Below are positions 43,866 to 51,876 of a stretch of 64,000 nt of DNA, piece by piece. Made by a program: the position numbers and the translations under genes. Each line of letters starts with the position of its first letter. The stretch's first letter is position 1. The DNA lies in assembly GCA_964244115.1 (NCBI GenBank), contig CAXTHM010000004.1, positions 38,734 to 102,733 on the forward strand. The letters run 5' to 3'. Below the pieces are notes generated by a model. That model was not told where the DNA came from. It worked only from the letters and a program-made list of their open reading frames with translations, and did no database searches. Source of the stretch: CADCWK01 sp964244115. GTDB lineage: Bacteria > Chloroflexota > Chloroflexia > Thermomicrobiales > UBA6265.

Positions 43866-43889
43866 TAGGTTGTCAGTTAGGTTGTCAAC
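43866..43889 (+). repeat. Tandem 12-base repeat after the integrase
   Basis: TAGGTTGTCAGT is followed directly by TAGGTTGTCAAC, just after the integrase stop. Short direct repeats here often serve as integrase arm-binding sites at one end of the element. That role is inferred. Confidence 0.5.
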
Positions 43890-43955
43890 GACGAAGAGAG
43901 CCGGAGGATCAACTCCCCCGGCTTCGTCGTTTCCCGCATTCTCACGGGTTTTTTT
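43887..43955. terminator. Terminator region between integrase and tRNA-Arg
   Basis: AACGACGAAG...CCGG pairs with CCGGCTTCGTCGTT (43887-43931, with a small bulge). A short CCCG/CGGG hairpin follows, ending in seven T residues (43949-43955). It should stop integrase transcription before it runs into the opposing tRNA gene. Confidence 0.65.
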
Positions 43956-43957
43956 CA

Positions 43958-44033
43958 TGGTACGCCCGAGAGGACTCGAACCTCTGGCCTCTTGCTCCGG
44001 AGGCAAGCGCTCTATCCGCTGAGCTACGGGCGC
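43958..44033 (-). tRNA. tRNA-Arg (anticodon CCG)
   Basis: The reverse strand gives a complete cloverleaf. The acceptor stem is GCGCCCG/CGGGCGT. The D arm is AGCTCAGCGGATAGAGC, the anticodon stem-loop is CTTGC-CTCCGGA-GCAAG with anticodon CCG, and the T arm is AGAGGTTCGAGTCCTCT. CCA is encoded. It reads the CGG arginine codon. The integrase gene lies beyond its 3' end, as expected for an element integrated at a tRNA. Confidence 0.95.
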
Positions 44034-44289
44034 AGGATAGCTCGCAAACGATACCACATCGTTTCCCTCCGGACACCGTTCCACCTGTCCGTCCATTCGG
44101 TCTGGGCGTGGGTGTCGGGGAAGCCTACGCCCAGACCGCTGTCCTCGCTCACCAGGATGTCGTCGCGCTTCTCCCGATCGGGCGTATCGATGAGTGAGGT
44201 CAGGTCGCGACCTCCATCCCTGCCCTGACCGCCACGGAGGCGTCGTTCAACGCTGCGACACCGGTCGACGCAGCGAGCGACGGTCTCGA

Positions 44290-45126
44290 TCACGTCAGTC
44301 GGGCGAGGACCAGGGCCGGCAGCGCGGTCAGGATCGGCGCATCCATCGGGGCCAGCGGCCGGAGGGCCAACCGATGGGGCGGTAGGCGGTGGTCCGGCGG
44401 CAGGTCCGCCGCGACCCGAAGCGACCGGCCCGAGGAGCTGACCCGGACATCGCCGCCGGGGAGGAGGTGGCCGAGACCATCGATCGGGGCCGGGAAGGCG
44501 GCGGCGAGCAGGTGATACCGGCCGGGAGGGACGCCAGTCAGGGTGATGGTCCCCGGTCGCCGCGTCATCGCTCCGCGGACCGGGATGCCGCTGGCGACCG
44601 CGTCGGGGAACAGACCGACGTAGACCGAGTGTGTGCCGGGCCCGATCTCGGGCACCATGATCCGGACCGTCTGACCGGCGTCGGTCGGCGGCATCGGCGG
44701 GTCCTCGAGCGCGGCGGACGGCAGGCTGGCGATGCGGTGCGGCAGCTCACGCAGGCCGCTCGGGCTGACGCCGACGAGACTTCGGAACCGGTCGCTGAAC
44801 GTGCCCAGGCTGCGGTAGCCGACCGTACCGCAGATCTCGGTCACGGAGGCGTCCGAGGTCAGGAGCAGCTCGCTGGCCCGGGCGAACCGGATCGCCGTCT
44901 GGAACGCGCCGGGGGAGGTGCCGGTCAGCTCCCGGAAGGTGCGGACGAAGTGGAACCGGCTGTAGCTGGCGACCTCGGCCAGTTGGTTCAGTGTCAGCGG
45001 ACGCTCGGTCTCGGCCCGCATCGTCTCGATGGCGGCGCCGACCCGGCGGCGCTGCTCGGCGACCGTCGTCTCGTCCATGTGCCGGAGGACGATCTCGCGC
45101 GGCGGTCTGATGATCGTATCGACCAT
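44290..45126 (-). CDS. AraC-family transcriptional regulator
   Basis: A 278-residue protein with the DNA-binding domain at the N-terminus: two helix-turn-helix units, with LTLNQLAEVASYSRFHFVRT and EICGTVGYRSLGTFSDRFRS within residues ~35-125. The C-terminal ~150 residues are beta-rich (GTITLTGVPPGRYHLLAAAF), like a carboxypeptidase-regulatory or Ig-like fold, and may sense a ligand. ATG 45126 precedes the conserved domain; the longer frame to 45330 overlaps the divergent gene. Target unknown. The 256 bases between it and the tRNA hold no gene I can see. Confidence 0.88.
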   Translation of the reverse strand: MVDTIIRPPREIVLRHMDETTVAEQRRRVGAAIETMRAETERPLTLNQLAEVASYSRFHFVRTFRELTGTSPGAFQTAIRFARASELLLTSDASVTEICGTVGYRSLGTFSDRFRSLVGVSPSGLRELPHRIASLPSAALEDPPMPPTDAGQTVRIMVPEIGPGTHSVYVGLFPDAVASGIPVRGAMTRRPGTITLTGVPPGRYHLLAAAFPAPIDGLGHLLPGGDVRVSSSGRSLRVAADLPPDHRLPPHRLALRPLAPMDAPILTALPALVLARLT

Positions 45127-45314
45127 GCCGGAGAACCTCCCTCTCCCGTCTCGGGGTCGGCCCACGGTCCGGCATTGTCGCATCGTCGGACCGCATTCGG
45201 TGAAGGGCTGGGCGACCGGGGCGCCGTCGCGGTGCATACTGCGCGCATCATGTCGGACGCGACGGCAGCCGTGTCTCGTGACATACCGGTGATTCGTCTG
45301 AAGGAGGTGATCCG

Positions 45315-45626
45315 TTGGCTGATATCGCACAGGAGTGGCGCGACCTCGCCCTCGACCAGAAGCAGGACGTCTACGAGTTTCGGCGGTCGGCCTATCACCT
45401 CTCGATGAACCCGGCCGGCGAGTACGGCGAGGAGCTGTCCTTCATCCTCTGGCGGGTCGAGGACGATGGCCTCCACTCCTTCATCACCGGACAGACCAAG
45501 CGCGGCAGGCTGCTCATCGCCGAGCCCGAGTACGCCGACGACCAGCCGCAGGTCGAGGCGATCATCCGCTCGATGATCAGCGGCGACGCCCCGGTCGTCC
45601 GCTTCGACGACGAGGATGTCCACTAG
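45315..45626 (+). CDS. Unknown 103-residue protein with a perfect Shine-Dalgarno site
   Basis: The TTG at 45315 is preceded at 45301-45312 by AAGGAGGTGATC, the full complement of the 16S rRNA 3' end, which decides the start and suggests strong translation. The protein is acidic (LALDQKQDVYEFRRSAYHLS, IIRSMISGDAPVVRFDDEDV) with no membrane or signal segment and no family I recognise. It diverges from the AraC gene. A very long palindrome follows. Confidence 0.65.
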   Translation: MADIAQEWRDLALDQKQDVYEFRRSAYHLSMNPAGEYGEELSFILWRVEDDGLHSFITGQTKRGRLLIAEPEYADDQPQVEAIIRSMISGDAPVVRFDDEDVH

Positions 45627-45686
45627 CCGGCCTCGGGTCCCGTCCTGACACCGGCTCATACCCGTTGTGATCGTCCATGACGCATG

Positions 45687-45733
45687 AACCCGGTCGGGGC
45701 TTGCAGAATCATTCTGCAAGCCCCGACCGGGTT
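45687..45733. terminator. 47-base near-perfect palindrome (23-bp arms)
   Basis: The arm AACCCGGTCGGGGCTTGCAG (plus AAT) is mirrored exactly around a single central C at 45710. Such a stem would be a strong bidirectional terminator between the 45315 gene and the opposing rpoN. Its perfection is unusual for a plain terminator. Confidence 0.7.
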
Positions 45734-45801
45734 CTGGTGTCTCAGGTGACAGTGGACGACGTGGCTGTCGAATGACATAGCGTCGGTTCGATGGGCGGTG
45801 T

Positions 45802-45903
45802 GGCTCCCCGCTCCGGGCATCTGCGGAGCCGCAGCGTAGCGAGCGCCGGATGGGGCGGGTGAGCGAGCGGGTTCACCCCGGCTGGGGGAGCGGTCTGCTC
45901 CGC
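45802..45903. repeat. REP-like intergenic repeat
   Basis: GGCTCCCCGCTCCGGGCATC and the GCCGGATGGGGCGGG arm enclose CTGCGG-AG-CCGCAG. The right part has GGGTGAGCGAGCGGGTTCAC, found inverted at about 53930-53952, and GGCTGGGGGAGCGGTCTGCT, nearly repeated at about 27171-27190. Confidence 0.7.
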
Positions 45904-45931
45904 TGCCGCGCAAGTCCCGATGATTCCTGCT

Positions 45932-47512
45932 CTACCGCATCGTCGAGGGCAGGATGCGCAGTTCGGCCCGGTACTTGGCGACGGTCCGGCGGGCGATCCG
46001 GATGCCCTGCTGGAGGAGCAGGTCGCAGATCCGGCGGTCGGTCAGGGGCTGGCCGGCCTTGGTCTCCCGCTCGATCAGCTCCTTGATGACGTCCTTGGTG
46101 CTCAGGGACGGGGTGAAGAAGTCGCTGAACGGGATCACCTTGCGCGACGGCAGCATGACGTACTTGTTGGCCGTGGCGCGGCTGACGGTCGACTCGTGGA
46201 CGCCGACCTGCTGGGCGACGATCGCCCGGGTCAGGGGCCGGAGCTCGCGGACACCCCCGCGGAGGAAGCTCTCCTGCAGGCCGCATATGCAGAGGCTGAT
46301 CTTGAGGAGCGTCTCGCGGCGCTGCTGGATGTTGGAGATGAACAGCCGGGCCCGGCTGCTGTACTGGCGGACGTGGTTGCGGTCGTCGTCGTTCAGCTTC
46401 GGCGCCCCGACCTGGACGGCGTCCAGCGATGGCTCGGCTGGCGCCGTGCTGGCGGCGATGTTGTCGGTGAGGCTCTCGCCGCTGCGGTGCTTGCGCAACG
46501 AGGCGGCCATCGGGGCACCGTTGGTGGCGCTGGCGCCGTTCGCCAGTGTCTCCCCCCGGGCGCGCTGGTTCTTGCGGCCCATGTCGGCCGAGAGCGAGTC
46601 GTACATCGGGCTGATCCGGAGGTGGAAGTGCTTGGCGTCGACCACCTCGCAGAACAGGTCGCCGTCCTTGATCGAGATGATCACGTCCGGGGCGACGTAG
46701 GCGGCTTGGTTGGGGCTGCGCCAGGACTTGGCGCTGGAGCCCTGGAGCGGGAACGGGTTGAGGAAGGAGCGGATGAAGTCCCGGGCCTCCTCGACTTCCT
46801 CCGTCGTCAGACCGAGGTCGCGGGCGATCTGGCCGTACTTGTGGGCGCCGAACTCGGTCAGGTGGGTGTCGATGATCCGGTCGACCTGGACCGGGACGAC
46901 CTGCTCGGTCCCCTGGAGGTAGCGGGTCTGGAGGAGCAGGCACTCCTTGAGGTCGCGGGCACCGACGCCGATCGGGGCGACGTCCTGGATCACGTCGAGG
47001 ACGGCCAGGATCGCCTCCATCTCCCAGCCGATCATGTCGGCCAGTTCGTCGAGGTTGGCGGTCAGGTAGCCGCGCTCGTCGAGCCCGTCGACCAGGTACT
47101 CGGCGACCGGGTACTCGTGCGGCTCCAGCACCGTCCGGGCGTCGGCGAGGATCTGGGCGTGGAGGTCCTCGTCCGAGGCGACCAGTGTCATCGGGTCGAA
47201 GTCGTCGGTGTCCTCGCGGGTGACCGAGGCCTCGTTGAGCTGCTCGGGGAAGTCCTCGAACGATTCCTCGTTCTGGTTCATCGACTGCTGACTGATCAGG
47301 CAGGTCGGGCAGAAGGTGCCATCGAGGACGCCACCGCACATCGCGCAGGTTGGCCGGTCATCGACATCGAGCGCCGGGTTGGCGTCCATCTCGGCCGAGA
47401 TCACCTCTTCGAGTTCCTGGCGGGACAGGCTCAGGATGTAGTTCGCCTCGATCAGACTGGGAGAGACCCAGGGCCGCATGTCCTGGCCAAGATCGTACCC
47501 CGATTGCATCAT
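45932..47512 (-). CDS. rpoN: RNA polymerase sigma-54 factor RpoN with a zinc-finger insertion
   Basis: A 526-residue sigma-54. Region I has SLIEANYILSLSRQELEEVI; the core-binding domain follows; the helix-turn-helix has IVAQQVGVHESTVSRATANK; the C-terminal RpoN box reads ARRTVAKYR. Two insertions stand out: CAMCGGVLDGTFCPTC (C-x2-C, C-x2-C) just after region I, and about 60 low-complexity residues near residues 315-375 (GETLANGASATNGAPMAASL). It directs transcription at -24/-12 promoters with AAA+ activators; none is in this window. AAGGACGGG precedes the ATG. Confidence 0.95.
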   Translation of the reverse strand: MMQSGYDLGQDMRPWVSPSLIEANYILSLSRQELEEVISAEMDANPALDVDDRPTCAMCGGVLDGTFCPTCLISQQSMNQNEESFEDFPEQLNEASVTREDTDDFDPMTLVASDEDLHAQILADARTVLEPHEYPVAEYLVDGLDERGYLTANLDELADMIGWEMEAILAVLDVIQDVAPIGVGARDLKECLLLQTRYLQGTEQVVPVQVDRIIDTHLTEFGAHKYGQIARDLGLTTEEVEEARDFIRSFLNPFPLQGSSAKSWRSPNQAAYVAPDVIISIKDGDLFCEVVDAKHFHLRISPMYDSLSADMGRKNQRARGETLANGASATNGAPMAASLRKHRSGESLTDNIAASTAPAEPSLDAVQVGAPKLNDDDRNHVRQYSSRARLFISNIQQRRETLLKISLCICGLQESFLRGGVRELRPLTRAIVAQQVGVHESTVSRATANKYVMLPSRKVIPFSDFFTPSLSTKDVIKELIERETKAGQPLTDRRICDLLLQQGIRIARRTVAKYRAELRILPSTMR

Positions 47513-47693
47513 CGTTCAGGCCCGTCCTTGAATAGACCGTGTAGACCGTGACGTCTGCCGTTCGGATCGTGGCCTTATCGAGTCGGATGTCGCATCGGGA
47601 AGCCGATCGCCGATCGGGCGGGGCCATCCATCCCGAGGGATCGAGGGAGATTCCGGACGCTCTGCGGCTGAGTATAGGGGCGAACCAAAAGGC

Positions 47694-47709
47694 TGGCAAG
47701 ATTCTTGCT
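47694..47709 (+). promoter_or_regulatory. Sigma-54 (-24/-12) promoter candidate
   Basis: TGGCAAG-ATTC-TTGCT matches the sigma-54 consensus TGGCACG-N4-TTGCW at all but one base, with GG and GC correctly spaced. It faces the site-2 protease gene 250 bases downstream and lies in the divergent gap next to rpoN. The inner GCAAGATTCTTGC is also a palindrome, so a repressor site is possible. The rest of 47513-47961 shows no gene. Confidence 0.6.
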
Positions 47710-47961
47710 TTGGGTAGACGTTCATCCCTGTGCCGAACAGTCAGCGGGCGCGTCCCGACCATTTGGGCGTCCGTGGGCCGGCGCCGGCCAGCGCCCGTGC
47801 GCACCCTCCGTCGCCTGAGCCCCGCCAGCGCCCCCGGCTCCGAGCCTTCCCGGTGGCCCTCGGGCCCCGTGGTTCCGGGACGGATTGACCGATACTGCGG
47901 GCGACGCGCTTCCCGCCCCTGAACGTCTTGCGCGACTGATCGGTTCACGAGGCCGCCCCCG

Positions 47962-49119
47962 GTGCGCACCTATCCGCTCGGCCGGTTCGCCGGCATCCCG
48001 ATCAGCGTCCACCCGTCGGTCGCGCTGCTCGCGGTCATCCTGATCCTGCAGCAGGGGCTCCTCGTCGACCGCGGCGCGGCCGGCTATCTGCTGGCCATCG
48101 TCCTGGTCGCGCTGCTGTTCGGCGCCGTCCTCCTCCACGAGTTCGGCCACGCCCTGATGGCCCAGCACTTCGGGCTCAGGGTCAGCGACATCTCGCTCTC
48201 GCCGCTGGGCGGGATCTCCCGGATCGAGCGCCTGCCCCGGGACCCGAACATCGAGATGGTGATCGCGCTGTCCGGGCCGCTGGTCAACCTCGCCATCGCG
48301 GTCGCGCTGATTCCGCCGATCGTCCTGCTCGGCGTCATCGCCGGCTACTCGTCGGTCGGCGACGTCCTGCGCGACACGGTCTCCGGCGTCGGCCTGATCC
48401 CGCTGCTGGTCTCCTTCTCGATCGTGAACCTGCTGCTGCTGGTCTTCAACCTCCTGCCGGCGTTCCCCATGGACGGCGGGTTGATCTTGCGGGCCCTGCT
48501 GGCCGGGCGCATGGGCCGCGAGACGGGCACACGGGTCGCGGTCCTGACCGGTCAGGGACTCGGCGTCGCCCTGATCGTCGCGGCAGCGGTCTGGCAGCTC
48601 TGGGCGCTAATCCTGATCGGCGTCTTCGTCATCATCGCCGCCCAGGCCGAGTGGCGCTCCGTCCAGCTCGAGACCGCGATGCGCCGCCTCAAGGTGGGGG
48701 CCTATGCCCTCTGGGACATGGGCGGCCTCTCGCTCGATCACCCGCTCACGTTCGCGCTGCGCGGCGGGCCGCGGGACAGCGTCGTAACTGAGGACGGTGT
48801 GGTCGTCGGGATGGTCTGGCGGCACCAGTTGCTCCACGAGCTGCAGGGTGGGGCCGGCCGGCGGACCGTCGCGGACATCGTCGACCGGAACATCGTCACG
48901 GCCGATGTCGATGATTCCCTCCACGAGATCGAGCAGTGGATGCAGCAGACCAACCGCTGGGCGATCCCGGTGACGGAGGATGGCTACTACAAGGGCATCT
49001 TCACCGCCGACCGGTTCGTCCACGTTCGTCGCCGGATCGCCGATGGCGGCGGTCCGAGGCAGACGGCGAGCGGCGTCATCGACGGCACGCGGCGCTACCT
49101 CAGGCGGTTCGCTCGCTGA
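47962..49119 (+). CDS. Site-2 protease (M50) with CBS-type C-terminus
   Basis: A 385-residue intramembrane zinc metalloprotease. The N-terminal six-helix domain has VLLHEFGHALMAQHF (HExxH zinc motif), SPLGGISRIERLP and LLPAFPMDGGLILR (third metal ligand Asp). The C-terminal ~110 residues form a CBS pair (RDSVVTEDGVVVGMVWRHQL, VADIVDRNIVTADVDDSLHE). CBS domains in these rhomboid-like S2Ps may sense nucleotides. It would cut a membrane-bound regulator. GTG start with a weak ribosome-binding site; a sigma-54 promoter candidate lies upstream. Confidence 0.92.
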   Translation: MRTYPLGRFAGIPISVHPSVALLAVILILQQGLLVDRGAAGYLLAIVLVALLFGAVLLHEFGHALMAQHFGLRVSDISLSPLGGISRIERLPRDPNIEMVIALSGPLVNLAIAVALIPPIVLLGVIAGYSSVGDVLRDTVSGVGLIPLLVSFSIVNLLLLVFNLLPAFPMDGGLILRALLAGRMGRETGTRVAVLTGQGLGVALIVAAAVWQLWALILIGVFVIIAAQAEWRSVQLETAMRRLKVGAYALWDMGGLSLDHPLTFALRGGPRDSVVTEDGVVVGMVWRHQLLHELQGGAGRRTVADIVDRNIVTADVDDSLHEIEQWMQQTNRWAIPVTEDGYYKGIFTADRFVHVRRRIADGGGPRQTASGVIDGTRRYLRRFAR

Positions 49120-49237
49120 TCGGCGTCGATTGTCGGGACGATTTCCGGGTGGAATGTGTGCGAGACGTCGTCTCACCACGAGAGTCTCAACGGGGTGGAC
49201 GGGAGTCGGATCGCCGGTTGACCGTACGCTTCCGAAA

Positions 49238-49251
49238 GGGTAGTATTACCC
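49238..49251 (+). promoter_or_regulatory. Palindromic operator candidate upstream of the Rrf2 gene
   Basis: GGGTA-GTAT-TACCC lies 31 bases before the Rrf2 start, and the AT-rich TAGTATTA within it could also be a -10 element. A site for the Rrf2 protein itself is plausible, since these regulators usually control their own operon; this is an inference. Confidence 0.45.
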
Positions 49252-49281
49252 CTACTGTGTGAAGCGGTCGGAGGTGGGCCC

Positions 49282-49731
49282 ATGAAGGTGTCGACACGCG
49301 GTGAATATGGCGTCCGGGCGATGGTGGCGCTGGCGCATTATCACGGCAGCAAGCCGGTCGCCTTGACGACGATCGCGAAGGATTCCCACGTCCCCGCGCC
49401 GTACCTCGAGCAGTTGATCGCCCCTCTCCGCCGGGCGGGTCTCGTCGAGAGCAAGCGAGGCGCCCAGGGTGGCTACCAGCTCGCCCGTCCGCCGGCAGAC
49501 ATCCGCGTCGGCGAGATCTACCGGATCATGGAGGGGCCGATCGCCCCGATGGACTGCGTCTCCGAGGACGAGTCCGACCAGACCTGCCCCCTGATCCCCA
49601 ACTGCGAGACCCGCCCGGTCTGGCTGCGCGTCCGCGACTCGATCGTCGGCGCGATCGACTCGATTACCCTCGCCGATCTGGTGAGGGAGGACGCGCCTGT
49701 TCCGGCGTCCGAGCCGCAGGTCGTCGCCTGA
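49282..49731 (+). CDS. Rrf2/IscR-family iron-sulfur regulator
   Basis: A 149-residue winged-helix regulator. MKVSTRGEYGVRAMVALAHY is the family start, and VPAPYLEQLIAPLRRAGLVE is the recognition region with the wing SKRGAQGGYQLARP. The cluster-binding segment carries three Cys: MDCVSEDESDQTCPLIPNCE. It likely senses Fe-S status and controls the cysteine desulfurase 48 bases downstream. GGAGGTGG precedes the ATG. Confidence 0.93.
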   Translation: MKVSTRGEYGVRAMVALAHYHGSKPVALTTIAKDSHVPAPYLEQLIAPLRRAGLVESKRGAQGGYQLARPPADIRVGEIYRIMEGPIAPMDCVSEDESDQTCPLIPNCETRPVWLRVRDSIVGAIDSITLADLVREDAPVPASEPQVVA

Positions 49732-49779
49732 TCCCCGTCTCACTCCGCCGGCGGGGTTCCCGCCCGTCAGGATTCCGCT

Positions 49780-50976
49780 GTGTCAGCTTCCCCATCGTCC
49801 GGTGAGGTGATCTACCTCGACCACGCCGCCACGACCCCGATGGACCCCGATGTCCTCCGGGCGATGATGCCGTACCTCGCTGTCGAGTACGGCAACCCGT
49901 CCAGCGTCTACGGCCTTGGCCAGACCAGCCACGCCGCGCTCGATTCCGCTCGATCGACCATCGCCGCCGCCCTGAACGGCACCGCCGCCGAACTGGTCCT
50001 GCTCGGCGGGGCGACCGAGAGCGCCAACCTCGCCCTTGGCGGCGTCGCCTGGGCCGCTCGCAAGCGGTCCCCGGACGGCCCCTGGCCGCACATCGTCACG
50101 ACGACGATCGAGCATTCCGCCGTGCTGGAGACGGCCCGCTGGCTGGAGGAGCTCGGCTTCGGGCTGACGCTGGTGCCCTGCGACGCCGAGGGGATCGTCT
50201 CACCGGCTGCGGTCGCCGCCGCGATCCGGGCGGAGACCTGCCTCGTCTCGGTGATGTCCGCCAACAACGAGGTCGGGTCGATCCAGGACATCCCGGCCAT
50301 CGCCGCGGTCTGCCAGGAGCGCGGCGTCCCGCTCCACTGCGACGCCACCCAGTCGGCCGGCAGCCTCCCGGTCGATGTCGAGGAGCTCGGCGTCGACCTG
50401 CTGACGCTGTCCGCGCACAAGTTCTACGGTCCCAAGGGCGTCGGGCTGCTGTACGTCCGGAATGGCACTGACGTCGCCTGGCCCCTGCGCGGTGGGGGAC
50501 AGGAGGGTGGCCGCCGGGGTGGGACCGAGAACGTCGCCGGGATCGTCGGGATGGCCGTCGCCCTCCACCGGGCCGAGCAGTTCCGGCCAGCCTACGCCGC
50601 CCACTGCGCTGCCCTGCGCGATCGCCTCCTCACCGGCCTCCGCGAGCAGTTGCCGGACCTGACCCTCAACGGCCCGGAGCCCGGTCCGCGCCGCCTGCCG
50701 AACAACCTCAACATCGTCCTGCCCGGCGTCCAGGGCGAGACGGTCCTGCTGGCGCTCGACATGGAGGGCGTCGCCGCCTCCGCCGGGTCGGCCTGCACCG
50801 TGGGGCGGAACGAGCCCAGCCACGTCCTCGAAGCGATGGGACGCGGCGACGCCGAGACCAGGACCAGCGTCCGCTTCACGGTCGGCCGGGGCAACACCGC
50901 CGAGCAGATCGACGACGCCGTCGAGATCATCACCAGGGTCGTGGAGCGCACGCGGCGGCTGGCCGCCGTCCGGTAG
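49780..50976 (+). CDS. Cysteine desulfurase (NifS/IscS type)
   Basis: A 398-residue PLP enzyme that takes sulfur from cysteine for Fe-S cluster and thio-cofactor assembly. VIYLDHAATTPMDPDVL is the N-terminal family mark; the PLP-binding His/Asp lie in TTTIEHSAVLE and LHCDATQSAG, and the PLP Lys in LLTLSAHKFYGPKGVGLLYV; the active-site Cys is in ASAGSACTVGRNEPSHVL. The start is GTG 49780. It forms an operon with the Rrf2 regulator; no IscU or scaffold gene follows. Confidence 0.95.
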   Translation: MSASPSSGEVIYLDHAATTPMDPDVLRAMMPYLAVEYGNPSSVYGLGQTSHAALDSARSTIAAALNGTAAELVLLGGATESANLALGGVAWAARKRSPDGPWPHIVTTTIEHSAVLETARWLEELGFGLTLVPCDAEGIVSPAAVAAAIRAETCLVSVMSANNEVGSIQDIPAIAAVCQERGVPLHCDATQSAGSLPVDVEELGVDLLTLSAHKFYGPKGVGLLYVRNGTDVAWPLRGGGQEGGRRGGTENVAGIVGMAVALHRAEQFRPAYAAHCAALRDRLLTGLREQLPDLTLNGPEPGPRRLPNNLNIVLPGVQGETVLLALDMEGVAASAGSACTVGRNEPSHVLEAMGRGDAETRTSVRFTVGRGNTAEQIDDAVEIITRVVERTRRLAAVR

Positions 50977-51042
50977 GGCGGTACACGACCCGGCGGCCGT
51001 AGCGCCACGCGCATCCTCGGCTCGACGGATATCCCGGACAGT

Positions 51043-51058
51043 TGGCACGGGATCGGCA
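51043..51058 (+). promoter_or_regulatory. Weak sigma-54 promoter candidate
   Basis: TGGCACG-GGAT-CGGCA has a perfect -24 half and the essential GC at -12, but CG in place of the usual TT. It is about 64 bases upstream of the DUF2231 gene, a suitable distance. Confidence 0.3.
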
Positions 51059-51121
51059 TCCCTGTCGCAACTGAACCCGCCGGGCGACATCGTCGCCCCA
51101 TCGCCGATCGAGAGGCTTGCC

Positions 51122-51826
51122 ATGGCCGCGTCGCCTTCATCCCACGAATCAGCCCTCCGCGACGCCACCGTTCAGCGTCGGTTCGGTCACGCCCTCGGCG
51201 AGGGCATCGACCGGTTGGCCGATGCGTCGCCGCTCCTCGATGGGGCCGCGACGGCGATCAAGGCGGCGATCGCGCCGATTGCCGGGGACACCGCGCCGTC
51301 CAGCGTCCGGGACGCGCTGCTGGGTTCCTGGATCGGCCACCCGCTGCACCCGATCATCGTCACACTGCCGCTCGGTGCCTGGACCCTGACCACCCTGTTC
51401 GACCTGCTCGGCGAGGAACGAGCGGCCGACCTGTGCCTCCGGGTGGGGGTCGTCGGGGCCGGTTCAGCGGCGCTCTCTGGTCTGGCGCAGTGGAACGAGG
51501 TCACCGACCGGGAGCGGCCGCGGCGGATCGGCGTCATGCATTCGTCGCTCAATACGGTCGCGACCGGCCTGTACGTCGGCTCCTGGGTGCTGCGCGCTCG
51601 CGGGCAGCGCCAGGCCGGGGTGGCGACGGCGGTGGCCGGTCTGGCCGTGACCTCGCTCTCCGGCTGGCTCGGTGGGCATCTCTCGTACACGCTCGGCGTT
51701 GGCGTCGAGGAGGACGCCTTCACCCGGCAGTCAACGGCGGGGTCGATCTCCGGCGGACCGGTCACGGTCGACGAGGATGCTCCGCAGGCCGAGCCGGATC
51801 CGGCGCTGGGATCGCTGGCTCACTGA
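51122..51826 (+). CDS. DUF2231 family membrane protein
   Basis: A 234-residue protein. A soluble N-terminal ~65 residues precede four hydrophobic helices. The family mark is WIGHPLHPIIVTLPLGAWTL; later parts are LRVGVVGAGSAALSGLAQWN, VMHSSLNTVATGLYVGSWVL and LGGHLSYTLGVGV. Conserved His in the membrane suggest heme or redox binding in the family, but the function is unknown. ATG 51122. Confidence 0.85.
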   Translation: MAASPSSHESALRDATVQRRFGHALGEGIDRLADASPLLDGAATAIKAAIAPIAGDTAPSSVRDALLGSWIGHPLHPIIVTLPLGAWTLTTLFDLLGEERAADLCLRVGVVGAGSAALSGLAQWNEVTDRERPRRIGVMHSSLNTVATGLYVGSWVLRARGQRQAGVATAVAGLAVTSLSGWLGGHLSYTLGVGVEEDAFTRQSTAGSISGGPVTVDEDAPQAEPDPALGSLAH

Positions 51827-51876
51827 ACGCTGGCCTGTGGACGGTCCGGTGCCGAGTGATGGCGTAGACTGGCGGC

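Noticed and set aside
43785..44096. Minus-strand 103-residue ORF containing PVAQRIERLPPEQEARGSSP
   Set aside because: It is the well-known false ORF read across tRNA-Arg; the cloverleaf, anticodon CCG and encoded CCA show that the region is a tRNA.
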